The translations under genes were made by a program, and so were the position numbers. The notes below the pieces were generated by a model. That model searched no databases, was not told the origin of the DNA, and was given only the letters and a program-made list of their open reading frames with translations. DNA of 60,762 nt from Pseudomonas putida (GTDB lineage Bacteria; Pseudomonadota; Gammaproteobacteria; Pseudomonadales; Pseudomonadaceae), in NCBI RefSeq assembly GCF_028682175.1, contig NZ_JANHKS010000034.1, positions 1-60,762 on the forward strand. Reading direction: 5' to 3'. Below, one piece after another: positions 1 through 8,442 of this stretch (position 1 is its first letter; the number at the start of each line of letters is the position of its first letter).

Positions 1-218
1 GGGGCGATCTCAAGGCCGCCCCCGCCGGCAAGCCGTGCTGCTACGGATCGGTGCTCGCATCTGTAGGAGCGCGCTTGCCCGCGATGGCGGCCTCACGATC
101 GCCGACGCCGGCAAGCCGTGCTGCTACGGCGGGTTGACTCAACCCTGTAGGAGTGAGCTTGCTCGCGATGACGCCCTCGAAATCGCCCCCGCCGGCAAGC
201 CGGACTGCTACGAAGGGC
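1..218. repeat. REP cluster at the left edge
   Basis: Five REP-like units lie side by side. Three are of the class containing GCCGGCAAGCCGTGCTGCTA (ends near 46, 129 and 211, the last with GGACTG in place of GTGCTG). Two are of the class GTAGGAGCGCGCTTGCCCGC (near 62-87 and 146-171). Both classes are palindromic extragenic elements typical of Pseudomonas. They abut the stop codon of the exporter gene at 219 and may act as its transcript 3' end. Open frames through this stretch are repeat-derived. Confidence 0.8.
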
Positions 219-821
219 TCACGCCGATCTGATGAGTTGCACGGCCACGCTGAACATCATCACCGCGACCATCAAGTCCAGCAGCCTCCAGGTTGCCGGG
301 CGGGCGAGCCAGGGGGCGAGCCAGGCGGCGCCGATGGCCAGGGTGGAGAACCACACCAGGGACGCGCTGGCCGCACCGGCCACGTAGGCGCCGGGCATGG
401 TCTGCTGTGCGCCGAGGGAGCCGATCAGCAGCACGGTGTCCAGATAAACGTGGGGGTTGAGCAGGGTCACCGCCAGTGCCGTGAGCAACACCGCGCGGCG
501 GGAGCGCTGGCCGCTGCCGTCACCCTGTTCCAGGCTTTGCGGCGTCAGGGCGCGGCGCAGTGCCTTGGCGCCGTACCACATCAGAAAGACCACGCCGCCC
601 CAGCGTGCAATGGCCAGCAGTGTCGGGTTGTGGGCCAGCACGTTGGCCAGGCCGAAAACCCCGGCGGCCACCAGCACCGCATCGCAGAGGATGCACAGCA
701 CCGCGACCGACAAGTGATGTTCGCGGCGCAAGCTCTGGGCCAGGACGTAGGCGTTCTGGGTGCCGATGGCCATGATCAGGCCAAAGGCGACCAGCAGGCC
801 GTTGAGGTAGCTTTGCCACAT
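219..821 (-). CDS. argO: LysE/ArgO-type amino acid exporter
   Basis: A 200-residue inner-membrane protein of the LysE/ArgO family, which exports arginine or lysine. The start at 821 gives the usual family N-terminus MWQSYLNGLLVAFGLIMAIG and has a GGAG ribosome site nine bases upstream; an upstream extension is unlike the family. Hydrophobic segments fill most of the length, with the family signature GTQNAYVL near residues 20-27 and a conserved NPHVYLDT in the middle. It is divergent from an ArgP-like regulator 111 bp away. In E. coli ArgP activates argO, so the pairing supports the call. Substrate is inferred from family and neighbour, not shown by sequence. Confidence 0.9.
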   Translation of the reverse strand: MWQSYLNGLLVAFGLIMAIGTQNAYVLAQSLRREHHLSVAVLCILCDAVLVAAGVFGLANVLAHNPTLLAIARWGGVVFLMWYGAKALRRALTPQSLEQGDGSGQRSRRAVLLTALAVTLLNPHVYLDTVLLIGSLGAQQTMPGAYVAGAASASLVWFSTLAIGAAWLAPWLARPATWRLLDLMVAVMMFSVAVQLIRSA

Positions 822-932
822 GGTGTCGTGCTCCGGGAATTCGATGAGGCGAGGTGCATTTGAGGTGGCCATTGTCGGTGTAATGGCTGTATAAGAAAAA
901 GCAATAATCATCATCGCCCATTAGGAAAATTG
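822..932. promoter_or_regulatory. argO/argP divergent control region
   Basis: This 111-bp gap separates the starts of the divergent exporter and LysR-type regulator and is clearly richer in A/T than its flanks (around 885-930). It must hold both promoters. A TTATAC on the minus strand near 889-894 is a possible -10 for the exporter. The binding of ArgP here is inferred from the E. coli argO system; I do not see a site clear enough to delimit. Confidence 0.5.
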
Positions 933-1832
933 ATGTTCGACTACAAGCTGCTTTCAGCCTTGGCGGCAGTGGTGGAGCAAGCCGGATTCGAGCGTGCGGC
1001 GCAGGTGCTGGGCTTGTCGCAGTCGGCCGTGTCGCAGCGGATCAAGCTGCTCGAAGCCCGTGTCGGCCAGCCGGTGCTGGTGCGTGCGACGCCGCCGAGT
1101 CCGACGGACATCGGCCGCCGCCTGCTCAATCATGTGCAACAGGTGCGCCTGCTGGAGCGCGATCTGCAAAGCGTGGTGCCGGCACTGGACGAGGGCGGCA
1201 TGCCGGAGCGGCTGCGCATTGCCCTGAACGCCGATTCGCTGGCGACCTGGTGGGCGCCTGCCGTGGGCGATTTCTGCGCCGAGCGCGGGTTGTTGACCGA
1301 TCTGGTGGTCGAGGACCAGGACGTGGGCCTCAAGCGCATGCGCGCAGGCGAAGTGGCGGCCTGTGTGTGCGCAAGCGAACGGCCGGTCGCCGGCGCGCGC
1401 AGCCTGCCGCTCGGCGCCATGCGTTACCGTGCCCTGGCCAGCCCCGATTTCATGGCCCGGCATTTTCCCCACGGGGTGACGGCAGAGTCCCTGGCGCGCT
1501 CCCCGGCACTGGTGTTCGGCCCGGATGATTTCCTGCAGCACCGGTACATGGCGTCGCTGGGTGTCGAAGGCGGGTTTGCGTACCATCTGTGCCCGTCCTC
1601 CGAGGGTTTCATTCGCATGAGCGAGGCCGGGATCGGCTGGGGCCTGGTGCCGGAATTGCAGGTCAAGGAGCAGTTGGCCAGCGGCAGGCTGGTGGAATTA
1701 ATGAGCGATCGCTGCATCGATGTGCCCTTGTACTGGCATCATTGGCGCAACGGCGGGCAACTGTTGAATCAGTTGACCGACCATCTGGCGAAAAAAGCCG
1801 GGCAATGGTTGGTGCCGCTTGAGGGACAATGA
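933..1832 (+). CDS. argP: LysR-family regulator ArgP (IciA)
   Basis: A 299-residue LysR-type regulator. The N-terminal winged helix-turn-helix carries AGFERAAQVLGLSQSAVSQR (about residues 17-36), followed by the effector-binding domain. The order of conserved blocks (FERAAQ, SQSAVSQRIK, LEARVGQPVLVR) matches ArgP/IciA, as does the length. The ATG at 933 has AGGA six bases before it; a TTG three bases upstream is also in frame but less likely. In enterobacteria ArgP senses lysine and arginine and switches on the exporter argO. Here the exporter is divergently transcribed next door, so the same circuit is likely. Confidence 0.9.
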   Translation: MFDYKLLSALAAVVEQAGFERAAQVLGLSQSAVSQRIKLLEARVGQPVLVRATPPSPTDIGRRLLNHVQQVRLLERDLQSVVPALDEGGMPERLRIALNADSLATWWAPAVGDFCAERGLLTDLVVEDQDVGLKRMRAGEVAACVCASERPVAGARSLPLGAMRYRALASPDFMARHFPHGVTAESLARSPALVFGPDDFLQHRYMASLGVEGGFAYHLCPSSEGFIRMSEAGIGWGLVPELQVKEQLASGRLVELMSDRCIDVPLYWHHWRNGGQLLNQLTDHLAKKAGQWLVPLEGQ

Positions 1833-1867
1833 GCGTCATCCACTGGTCGTCGCAAGGCCATGATGCC

Positions 1868-1962
1868 CTGTGGGAGCGAGCTTGCTCGCGAATGCTGACT
1901 ATCCGCCACCAGAGATGTGGCGGATGTACTGGCCTCTTCGCGAGCAAGCTCGCTCCCACAGG
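1868..1962. repeat. REPIN (inverted REP pair)
   Basis: Two copies of a REP unit face each other: GTGGGAGCGAGCTTGCTCGC at about 1870 and its inverse complement at about 1938-1960. They are separated by a short imperfect palindrome around GGCGGAT. It fills the gap between argP and the dehydrogenase gene. Confidence 0.85.
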
Positions 1963-2019
1963 TTTTGCATAAGCCTTCGCGGCCGACGATTTCCTGTGCA
2001 TAGAGATGTGGAGCGGTAA

Positions 2020-3018
2020 ATGAAGATTCTGGTCACCGGCGCAAGCGGCTTCATCGGCGGGCGCTTTGCGCGTTTTGCCCTGGAGCAGGGCTTGAGCGTT
2101 CGGGTCAATGGCCGTCGCGCGGAAGGTGTCGAGCATCTGGTGCGGCGCGGGGCCGAGTTCATACAGGGCGATCTGAATGATCCAGACCTGGTGCAGGCGC
2201 TGTGCGATGACGTCGAAGCGGTCGTGCATTGTGCCGGGGCGGTGGGCACCTGGGGGCGACGCCAGGACTTTCATCAGGGTAACGTGCAGGTCACCGAGAA
2301 CGTGGTCGAGGCCTGCCTGAAACAAAGGGTACGTCGCCTCGTGCACCTGTCGTCGCCATCGATCTATTTCGATGGCCATTCGCACCTCAATATTCGCGAA
2401 GAACAGGTGCCCAAGCGTTTCCACAACCACTACGCCGCGACCAAATACCTGGCCGAGCAGAAAGTGTTCGGCGCCGAGGAGTTCGGCCTGGAAGTGATCG
2501 CCCTGCGTCCCCGTTTCGTGACCGGGGCAGGCGACACCAGCATCTTTCCGCGGCTGATGCAGATGCAGCGCAAGAAGCGCTTGTCGATCATCGGCAACGG
2601 CCTGAACAAGGTGGATTTCACCAGCATCCAGAACCTCAACGAGGCGCTGCTGAGCAGCCTGCTGGCCAGCGGTTCAGCCCTGGGCAAGGCCTACAACATC
2701 AGCAACGGCACGCCGATTCCGGTCTGGGACGTGGTCAACTACGTCATGCGCCAGATGCAACTGCCGCCTGTCACGCGCTATCGCTCCTACGGCCTGGGCT
2801 ACAGCGCCGCGGCGCTTAACGAGGCGGCGTGCATGCTCTGGCCGGGCCGACCTGAACCGACGCTGTCGAGAATCGGAATGCAGGTCATGAGCCGTGATTT
2901 CACCCTTGATATCAGCCGCGCCCAGTATTATCTGGATTACCAGCCCAAGGTCAGTGTCTGGACCGCTCTGGACGAGTTCTGCAGTTGGTGGAAAGCCCAG
3001 CACGGCGGGGCGTTGTGA
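2020..3018 (+). CDS. NAD-dependent epimerase/dehydratase (extended SDR, 3-beta-HSD-like)
   Basis: A 332-residue extended short-chain dehydrogenase. The Rossmann nucleotide-binding motif TGASGFIGG is at residues 6-14 and the catalytic YxxxK is Y138-K142, with SSPSIYFDG before it. Together they give an NAD(P)-linked oxidoreductase or epimerase of the 3-beta-hydroxysteroid dehydrogenase type. A GGAG site precedes the ATG. The C-terminal substrate part is not diagnostic, so substrate is unknown. The next gene starts 81 bp downstream on the same strand but has its own ribosome site and no obvious functional link. Confidence 0.85.
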   Translation: MKILVTGASGFIGGRFARFALEQGLSVRVNGRRAEGVEHLVRRGAEFIQGDLNDPDLVQALCDDVEAVVHCAGAVGTWGRRQDFHQGNVQVTENVVEACLKQRVRRLVHLSSPSIYFDGHSHLNIREEQVPKRFHNHYAATKYLAEQKVFGAEEFGLEVIALRPRFVTGAGDTSIFPRLMQMQRKKRLSIIGNGLNKVDFTSIQNLNEALLSSLLASGSALGKAYNISNGTPIPVWDVVNYVMRQMQLPPVTRYRSYGLGYSAAALNEAACMLWPGRPEPTLSRIGMQVMSRDFTLDISRAQYYLDYQPKVSVWTALDEFCSWWKAQHGGAL

Positions 3019-3099
3019 AACATCGACCATTGAGAATGGTCTTGATTAGCGGCGGTTATAATGCCGCCAGCAGATTTACCGGTTTTTAAAGGGAACCCC

Positions 3100-3957
3100 A
3101 TGCGTAAAGATCCGTATGACGACGTCGATGACGTCCCGAGCCTCAGCGCCAAAGATGACGATGACGATTTCGTCCCCTCGGCCGGCGCCCGTGAGCGCAC
3201 CACGGTCTATTCGCGTACCACGCCTGTGGTCAAGGTCAAGGCGCCTGGCACCGGTGCGCTGTGGGCGTTGATCGGCGCGTTGTTCATCGCGTTCTGCGGC
3301 CTGGGCTGGTGGAGCTTTCAACAGGTCTCGTTGATGGAGCAGCAACTGGTCGCGACCCAGGAAAGCTTTGCGCGCATCAGTGAGGAAGCGGCGGGGCGCC
3401 TGCAGGCGATTTCCGGCAAGGTCGTTGCTACCGAGTCGGTTGCCACCAGCGGTGGTGAAGCGATGAAGGCGCAGATCAAGGAGCTGCAGGATCAACTGGC
3501 CGAGCAGGGCAAGCAGGCGCAAGGCGTGGCGGGTCTGCAGGGCGGGCTGGACAAGCGACTGGAGCAGATCAGCAGCCAGTCGACCCAGCAGCAGGCGACC
3601 AATCAGCAGTTGCAGGAACAGCTCAAGGCGGTGGCCACCGAACTGGCGGCGGTGAAGGCGGCGATGCCTGACGGCAAGTCGGCCCAGGCCGAGCAGGAGC
3701 GTCTGGATACCCAGATCAAGAGCCTGAGCGCGGATGTCGCGAACCTCAAGAAGAGCAACAACAGCCAGGCCATCGAGCGTCTGGAGCAGGACATGATCGT
3801 GCTCAAGAGCGAGCAGGACAATCGTCCCGCTGCGGCAGCCCAGTCAGGCGCCAGCACCCAGGAGTTCGATGCGTTTCGCGGGCAGATGACCCGCAACCTG
3901 AACACCTTGCAGAGCCAGATTCAGAATCTTTCGCAGCAGATCAATGCGCGGCCGTAG
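3100..3957 (+). CDS. Membrane-anchored coiled-coil protein
   Basis: A 285-residue protein with an acidic N-terminus (DDVDDVPSLSAKDDDDDF), a single transmembrane segment around residues 56-76 (ALWALIGALFIAFCGLGWWS), then a long alpha-helical coiled coil rich in Q, E, K and A to the C-terminus. The start at 3100 has AAGGGA upstream; an in-frame ATG 39 bases earlier lacks a ribosome site. The topology suggests a cytoplasmic acidic head and a long periplasmic coiled coil. Homologues are common in Pseudomonas without known function. I cannot assign one. Confidence 0.8.
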   Translation: MRKDPYDDVDDVPSLSAKDDDDDFVPSAGARERTTVYSRTTPVVKVKAPGTGALWALIGALFIAFCGLGWWSFQQVSLMEQQLVATQESFARISEEAAGRLQAISGKVVATESVATSGGEAMKAQIKELQDQLAEQGKQAQGVAGLQGGLDKRLEQISSQSTQQQATNQQLQEQLKAVATELAAVKAAMPDGKSAQAEQERLDTQIKSLSADVANLKKSNNSQAIERLEQDMIVLKSEQDNRPAAAAQSGASTQEFDAFRGQMTRNLNTLQSQIQNLSQQINARP

Positions 3958-3984
3958 TTGAGGTTGGCTGTCCACCGCTACCTT

Positions 3985-4190
3985 GATGCCCTTCGGGCCA
4001 TTCGCGGGCAAGCCCGCTCCCACATTTGCTGCAACGTGCCATGGCCTGACAGTCCCCATTGTCCGCCTTTTGGGCGCGCCTTGAGATCGAGTCGAACACA
4101 CAAGGCGGACAACGGGGTCCTTAAGGCTGCGGCACGTTGCAAAAGATGTGGGAGCGGGCTTGCCCGCGAAAGGCCCGAAGGGCTTCGATG
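3985..4190. repeat. Long imperfect palindromic element with REP units in its arms
   Basis: Left arm 3985-about 4070 is repeated, inverted, at about 4100-4190. Each arm has, from outside in, GCCCTTCGGGCC, a REP unit (CGCGGGCAAGCCCGCTCCCA), a GCAACGTGCC block and a TTGTCCGCCTT block. The arms are far longer than in a normal REPIN, so the whole 206 bp could fold into one long hairpin. It separates the convergent coiled-coil and XenB genes. Confidence 0.8.
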
Positions 4191-4205
4191 TAGCAATCTA
4201 ACGCC

Positions 4206-5255
4206 TTACAACGCCGGATAATCCAGATACCCCACCGCACCCTTGCCATAGAACGTCTCGGGACGCGGCTCGTTCAGCGGTGCATCCTGGGCCAGTCGTG
4301 CAGGCAGGTCAGGGTTGGCGATGAACGGCACGCCGAATGCCACAGCGTCAGCCTTGCCACTGGCCAGCCATTCATTGGCCGAGGCCTTGGTGAATTTCTC
4401 GTTGGCGATGAACACCCCACCAAAGGCTTCTTTCAGGCGTGGCCCCAGGCTGTCGTCCAGTTCACGCTCGCGGGCGCAGATGAACGCCACGCCACGTTTC
4501 CCCAGTTCGCGAGCCACGTAGGTGAAGGTCTCGGCCAGGTTGTCGTCGCCCATGTCGTGGGAGTCGGCACGGGGAGCCAAGTGCACGCCCACACGGCCCG
4601 CGCCCCAGACTTCGATGGCCGCATCCGTGACTTCCAGCAACAGACGCGCGCGGTTTTCCAGCGAGCCGCCGTAAGCGTCGGCGCGGGTGTTGGTGCTGCT
4701 TTGCAGGAACTGATCGAGCAGATAGCCGTTGGCGCCGTGGATTTCCACGCCATCGAAGCCGGCCGCCTTGGCGTTTTCGGCACCGGTGCGGTAGGCCTCG
4801 ACGATGTCTTCGATTTCAGCCAGTTCCAGGGCGCGCGGCGTCGGGTAGTCGGCTTGCGGACGCACCAGGCTCACGTGGCCCTTGGGTTGAATGGCGCTCG
4901 GCGCGACTGGCGCCTCGCCGTTCAGGTACATCGGATGCGAAACCCGGCCCACATGCCACAGTTGCAGAACGATCTTGCCGCCGGCCGCATGCACGGCCTT
5001 GGTGACGTTGCCCCAGCCGCGTACCTGATCGTTGGACCAGATGCCGGGGGTGTCCGGGTAACCGACGCCCATCGGCGTGACCGAGGTCGCTTCGCTGATA
5101 ATCAGCCCCGCCGAGGCGCGCTGCACGTAGTACTCGGCCATCATCGCGTTCGGTACGCGGCCTTCGTCGGCACGGCAGCGGGTCAGCGGCGCCATGATGA
5201 TGCGGTTGGCGAGTGTCAGCTCGCCGATCTGGATCGGATCAAAAATCGTAGTCAT
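4206..5255 (-). CDS. xenB: Xenobiotic reductase B, old yellow enzyme family
   Basis: A 349-residue FMN-dependent ene-reductase (NADPH:flavin oxidoreductase, TIM barrel). It matches XenB/NemA throughout, including NRIIMAPLTRCRADEGRVPN near the N-terminus, the substrate-binding His/Asn in VEIHGANGYLLDQ, and the C-terminal FYGKGAVGYLDYP. The start MTTIFDP at 5255 has GAGGAT upstream; five extra residues in a longer frame are unlikely. XenB of P. fluorescens reduces nitroaromatics, nitroglycerin and activated alkenes. It follows the MFS and ArsR genes by 78 bp on the same strand, so it probably belongs to an electrophile- or xenobiotic-induced operon. Confidence 0.93.
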   Translation of the reverse strand: MTTIFDPIQIGELTLANRIIMAPLTRCRADEGRVPNAMMAEYYVQRASAGLIISEATSVTPMGVGYPDTPGIWSNDQVRGWGNVTKAVHAAGGKIVLQLWHVGRVSHPMYLNGEAPVAPSAIQPKGHVSLVRPQADYPTPRALELAEIEDIVEAYRTGAENAKAAGFDGVEIHGANGYLLDQFLQSSTNTRADAYGGSLENRARLLLEVTDAAIEVWGAGRVGVHLAPRADSHDMGDDNLAETFTYVARELGKRGVAFICARERELDDSLGPRLKEAFGGVFIANEKFTKASANEWLASGKADAVAFGVPFIANPDLPARLAQDAPLNEPRPETFYGKGAVGYLDYPAL

Positions 5256-5333
5256 CGGGGATATCCTCAATGAAGTCTCAGGGGTGAATCCGCAGTCTTT
5301 TGTCGCAAACGCCAGTGCGCTGATTCTCGGCGA

Positions 5334-6500
5334 TCAGTTGGCAACGGCAGCCAGCCCGGCATCGCCGCGCTGACGGAAATTGATCAGGGTGGCCAGCAAG
5401 GCCAGCACCGCCAGTGCACCGGCTGCCAGGGGCACGCTGGTCAGGCCATAGCCGTGGGCGATGACGCTGCCGCCAACCCAGGCGCCCAGCGCGTTGCCGA
5501 CGTTGAAGGCGCCGATGTTCAGCGTGGAAACCAGGTTGGGTGCGTCCTTGCCGAAGGTCACGACGTTGATCTGCAGGGCAGGCACGGCGGCGAAACAGGC
5601 GACGGCCCAGAGGAACAGCGTCACTTCGGCGGGAATCAGTGCAGCGCTGGTCCAGCTCAGCACGGTCGACACCACGGCCATGGTGATGAACACGCCGATC
5701 AGCGTGGCGGCCAGGCGCCGGTCTGCCAGCTTGCCGCCGATGATGTTGCCAACGGTCAGGCCCAGGCCGATCAGCATCAGTGTCCAGGTCACGCCCCGAG
5801 GCGAAACACCGGTGACCTCGCCCAGCAATGGCGCGACGTAGGTGAACAGCGCGAACACCGATGCGGCGAACAGTGCAGTCATGCTCAGCGACAGCCAGAT
5901 ACCGCCGCCCTTGAGCATGGCCAGCTCGGCGCGCATATCGATTTTCTCTTCGTCACGGTTGGCCGGCAGGAAGCGGATCAGGCCGATGAAAGCGATCACG
6001 CCGATCACGGTCACCGCGTAGAAGGTCGAGCGCCAGCCGGCCTGTTGGCCCAGTGCGGTGCCCAGTGGCACGCCCAGTACGTTGGCCAGGGTCAGGCCGG
6101 TGAACATCAGTGCTACCGCCGAAGCGCGGCGGTTGGCCGGAACCAGGCCCGCTGCCACCACCGAGCCGATGCCGAAGAAGGCACCGTGGCACAGCGCGGT
6201 CACGACTCGGGCAAACATCAGGATGTTGTAGTCGGCGGCGACGGCGCAGAGCAGGTTGCCGACGATGAAGATGCCCATCAGCGTCACCAGCGCGGCTTTG
6301 CGCGGCAGTCTGGCGGTGGCCATGGCCATGAACGGCGCGCCGATGGCCACGCCCAGCGCGTAGCCGGTCACCAGCCAGCCGGCGCCGGGAATGCTCACGC
6401 CAAGGTCAGTGGCGACATCGGGCAACAGGCCCATGATGACGAACTCGGTGGTGCCGATGGCGAAGGCGCTCAGGGCCAGAATAAGTAGCGAAAGAGGCAC
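5334..6500 (-). CDS. MFS transporter, AraJ/Cml-like DHA1 exporter
   Basis: A 388-residue major facilitator with about twelve hydrophobic helices. The N-terminus (ALSAFAIGTTEFVIMGLLPD) is the hallmark of the arabinose/chloramphenicol-type DHA1 exporters. It starts at a GTG (6500) with AGGAG eight bases upstream, only 23 bp after the ArsR gene, and leads into xenB. The gene order suggests it exports the compound, or a product of the compound, that the regulator senses and XenB reduces. The actual substrate cannot be read from sequence. Confidence 0.88.
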   Translation of the reverse strand: MPLSLLILALSAFAIGTTEFVIMGLLPDVATDLGVSIPGAGWLVTGYALGVAIGAPFMAMATARLPRKAALVTLMGIFIVGNLLCAVAADYNILMFARVVTALCHGAFFGIGSVVAAGLVPANRRASAVALMFTGLTLANVLGVPLGTALGQQAGWRSTFYAVTVIGVIAFIGLIRFLPANRDEEKIDMRAELAMLKGGGIWLSLSMTALFAASVFALFTYVAPLLGEVTGVSPRGVTWTLMLIGLGLTVGNIIGGKLADRRLAATLIGVFITMAVVSTVLSWTSAALIPAEVTLFLWAVACFAAVPALQINVVTFGKDAPNLVSTLNIGAFNVGNALGAWVGGSVIAHGYGLTSVPLAAGALAVLALLATLINFRQRGDAGLAAVAN

Positions 6501-6523
6501 GTGGCGTCTCCTGGAAGTCGTGG

Positions 6524-6826
6524 CTAGAGCTGTTCGCTCAGGGCCTTCAAAAACGCCTGGATGGCGTCTTCATTGCGTTTGAAAAAGTGCCACTGGCCGT
6601 GTTTCTTGCTGGAAATCAGCCCGGCGCGCTGCAGCGTTGCCAGGTGCGCCGACACCGTCGATTGCGACAGGCCCGCGCGCTGGTCGATCTGCCCCGCACA
6701 GACACCCAGCTCCAGGGAGTGGTGCTGGTCGGGGAAGCAGGTATTGGGTTCTTTGAGCCAGTTGAGGATCTGCCGGCGGACCGGATGAGCCAGGGCTTTT
6801 ATTATTTCGTCGAGGTCGATAGGCAT
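6524..6826 (-). CDS. ArsR-family transcriptional repressor
   Basis: A 100-residue winged helix-turn-helix protein. It opens with IIKALAHPVRRQILNWLKEP, then a recognition helix LSQSTVSAHLATLQRAGLIS and the wing KKHGQWHFFKR. Cysteines lie at the CFP and VCAG positions, but no ArsR-type CxC metal motif is present, so it more likely senses an organic or redox signal than arsenite. I start it at 6826, where similarity to the family begins; an upstream extension runs through the operator region. It is the first gene of the ArsR-MFS-xenB operon and should repress it. Confidence 0.88.
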   Translation of the reverse strand: MPIDLDEIIKALAHPVRRQILNWLKEPNTCFPDQHHSLELGVCAGQIDQRAGLSQSTVSAHLATLQRAGLISSKKHGQWHFFKRNEDAIQAFLKALSEQL

Positions 6827-6850
6827 GTCGTTCTCAATCTTCGTGTAGCG

Positions 6851-6896
6851 GTATATCGCGATGGGGCGAACTTTATATCTGTGCATCGCGATATAC
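6851..6896. promoter_or_regulatory. Probable operator of the ArsR-MFS-xenB operon
   Basis: A perfect 13-bp inverted repeat, GTATATCGCGATG (6851-6863) and CATCGCGATATAC (6884-6896). Each half itself contains the palindrome ATCGCGAT. A further related CTATATCGGG lies at 6931. They sit just upstream of the ArsR start, where an autorepressor is expected to bind. The assignment to this regulator is inferred. Confidence 0.65.
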
Positions 6897-6966
6897 AAAT
6901 ATGTTTCGGTGCTAAGTTCAGCCTGTTTCGCTATATCGGGTTATAACGATGCAGGCCCCTAAGCTC

Positions 6967-7058
6967 CGTAGCAGCACGGCTTGCCGGCGGGCACGGTGGG
7001 TCAGCCGAAGAATGGATGTCTGACACACCGCTCCCGCCGGCAAGCCGTGCTGCTACGA
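6967..7058. repeat. REPIN upstream of acpH
   Basis: An inverted pair of the CGTAGCAGCACGGCTTGCCG-class REP at 6967-6991 and 7033-7057, with spacer GGTGGGTCAG...TGTCTGACAC between. The acpH frame stays open through it, but those codons are repeat-derived and not part of the protein. Confidence 0.85.
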
Positions 7059-7078
7059 AGTTTGCTACATTGGCCTCC

Positions 7079-7681
7079 ATGAATTACCTCGCACACCTCC
7101 ATCTGGGCGGTCAAACGCCCGCGCAATTGCTCGGCAGTCTCTATGGCGATTTCGTCAAAGGGCTATTGCCGGGGCGCTTTCCCGTGGACATCGAAGAGGC
7201 GATCCGGCTGCATCGGCGCATCGATGTGTTCACCGATGCCCACCCGGTCATCAAGCAGGCCATGGGCCGCTTCCCTGCCGAGCGCAGGCGTTACGCAGGC
7301 ATCGTGCTGGACGTGTTTTTCGATCATTGCCTGGCGCGGGACTGGCCGCAGTACTCGGACGTATCCCTGCACGATTTCACCCGCAAGGTCTACGGCGTGC
7401 TGGCGAGCGAACCCGCATTGCCAGAGCGCCTGGCCCTGATCGCCCCGCGCATGGCCGCGCAGGACTGGCTGGGTTCGTACGTGGATTTCGAGGTGGTGGG
7501 CGATGCGCTGGCCGGGATTTCCCGACGCCTGTCACGCCCCGAGGGACTGGCCGGCGCCATGCAGGAACTGCAGGCGCTTTATCGGCCGTTGAGCGAAGAT
7601 TTCAGCGAGTTCTATCCACAGCTTCAGGCGTTCGCTCAGGCTGCCCTGGCGGATGCCGCCGGGCGAACCTCGGCAGGCTGA
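7079..7681 (+). CDS. acpH: ACP phosphodiesterase AcpH
   Basis: A 200-residue acyl-carrier-protein phosphodiesterase, which removes the 4'-phosphopantetheine arm from ACP. It has the family N-terminus MNYLAHLHLGG, GDFVKG, the HRRIDVFTDAHP block with metal-ligand His and Asp residues, and LDVFFDHCLARDW (HD-like fold). The start at 7079 matches the E. coli enzyme (MNFLAHLHL); the longer frame is translated REP. The ribosome site is weak. Its last 46 bp overlap the convergent olsA gene. Confidence 0.9.
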   Translation: MNYLAHLHLGGQTPAQLLGSLYGDFVKGLLPGRFPVDIEEAIRLHRRIDVFTDAHPVIKQAMGRFPAERRRYAGIVLDVFFDHCLARDWPQYSDVSLHDFTRKVYGVLASEPALPERLALIAPRMAAQDWLGSYVDFEVVGDALAGISRRLSRPEGLAGAMQELQALYRPLSEDFSEFYPQLQAFAQAALADAAGRTSAG

Positions 7682-8442
7682 GCCACGTCGCCGGTCTTCT
7701 CACCGAACAACGCCACCTGCACCGCTTGCTGAGCTTCGAACGCCAGTGCAGCGCGCTCCTTGCCCTGTGAGTCGATAGGCTTGAGCAAGTGGATGTGCAC
7801 GTCGCTCACGTCATTGGCGAACAACCGACGCAGGTGCGACAGCAGGTCGTCGTCACCGATGAACGGGGCGATCTGATCGGGCTTGCCGTTGCGCAGGTAC
7901 TGGATCGCTACCGGTTGAACAGGCACGCCGGTATCGATGGCGCTGGACAGCAGGCGACCGTGGAACGTGCGCAGGCTGCGGCCATCGGTGGTGGTGCCTT
8001 CCGGAAAGATCACCAGCGAATGATTGCCGGTCAGGTGCTGGCCGATCTGTTTCTGAATCAGCTTGCTGTCGCCCGAACCGCGACGGATGAACAGCGTGCC
8101 GGCCTTGAGCGCCAGCCAGCCGGCGACCGGCCAGGTGCGCACTTCAGCCTTGGACAGGAACGACAGCGGCGCCAGCTTGCCGAGGATGGCGATGTCGGTC
8201 CACGACACATGGTTGCTGACCCACAGCATCGGCTGCGCAGGCAGCTTGCCGTGGACCGTGACGCGAAACGGCAGGGCGGCGGTCAGGCGCGCCATGAACC
8301 AGCTGGTCCAGCGTTGGCGACGGGCCATGGAGTTGCCGATGCGCAGCCGTTCCATCAGGGCGAAGGTGCCGGCGATGGTCAGCCCCAGGGCGATGACCCA
8401 CAGCACGCGGATGACTCGCGCATGACTGCGCAGCGCGCTCAT
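7636..8442 (-). CDS. olsA: Lyso-ornithine lipid O-acyltransferase (PlsC-like)
   Basis: A 268-residue membrane-bound 1-acylglycerol-phosphate acyltransferase-fold protein. An N-terminal hydrophobic anchor is followed by the catalytic HX4D motif in SNHVSWTDIAI and the substrate motif FPEGTTTDG. It adds the second acyl chain to lyso-ornithine lipid, as judged from its place directly after olsB. Start and stop codons of the two genes overlap (TGATG; a GTG at 8445 would give a 4-nt overlap), so they are translationally coupled. Confidence 0.88.
   Translation of the reverse strand: MSALRSHARVIRVLWVIALGLTIAGTFALMERLRIGNSMARRQRWTSWFMARLTAALPFRVTVHGKLPAQPMLWVSNHVSWTDIAILGKLAPLSFLSKAEVRTWPVAGWLALKAGTLFIRRGSGDSKLIQKQIGQHLTGNHSLVIFPEGTTTDGRSLRTFHGRLLSSAIDTGVPVQPVAIQYLRNGKPDQIAPFIGDDDLLSHLRRLFANDVSDVHIHLLKPIDSQGKERAALAFEAQQAVQVALFGEKTGDVAQPAEVRPAASARAA

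Noticed and set aside
5454..6488. 344-codon plus-strand frame over the MFS gene
   Set aside because: Gly/Gln/His-rich antisense translation with no domain; the MFS protein is clear on the other strand.
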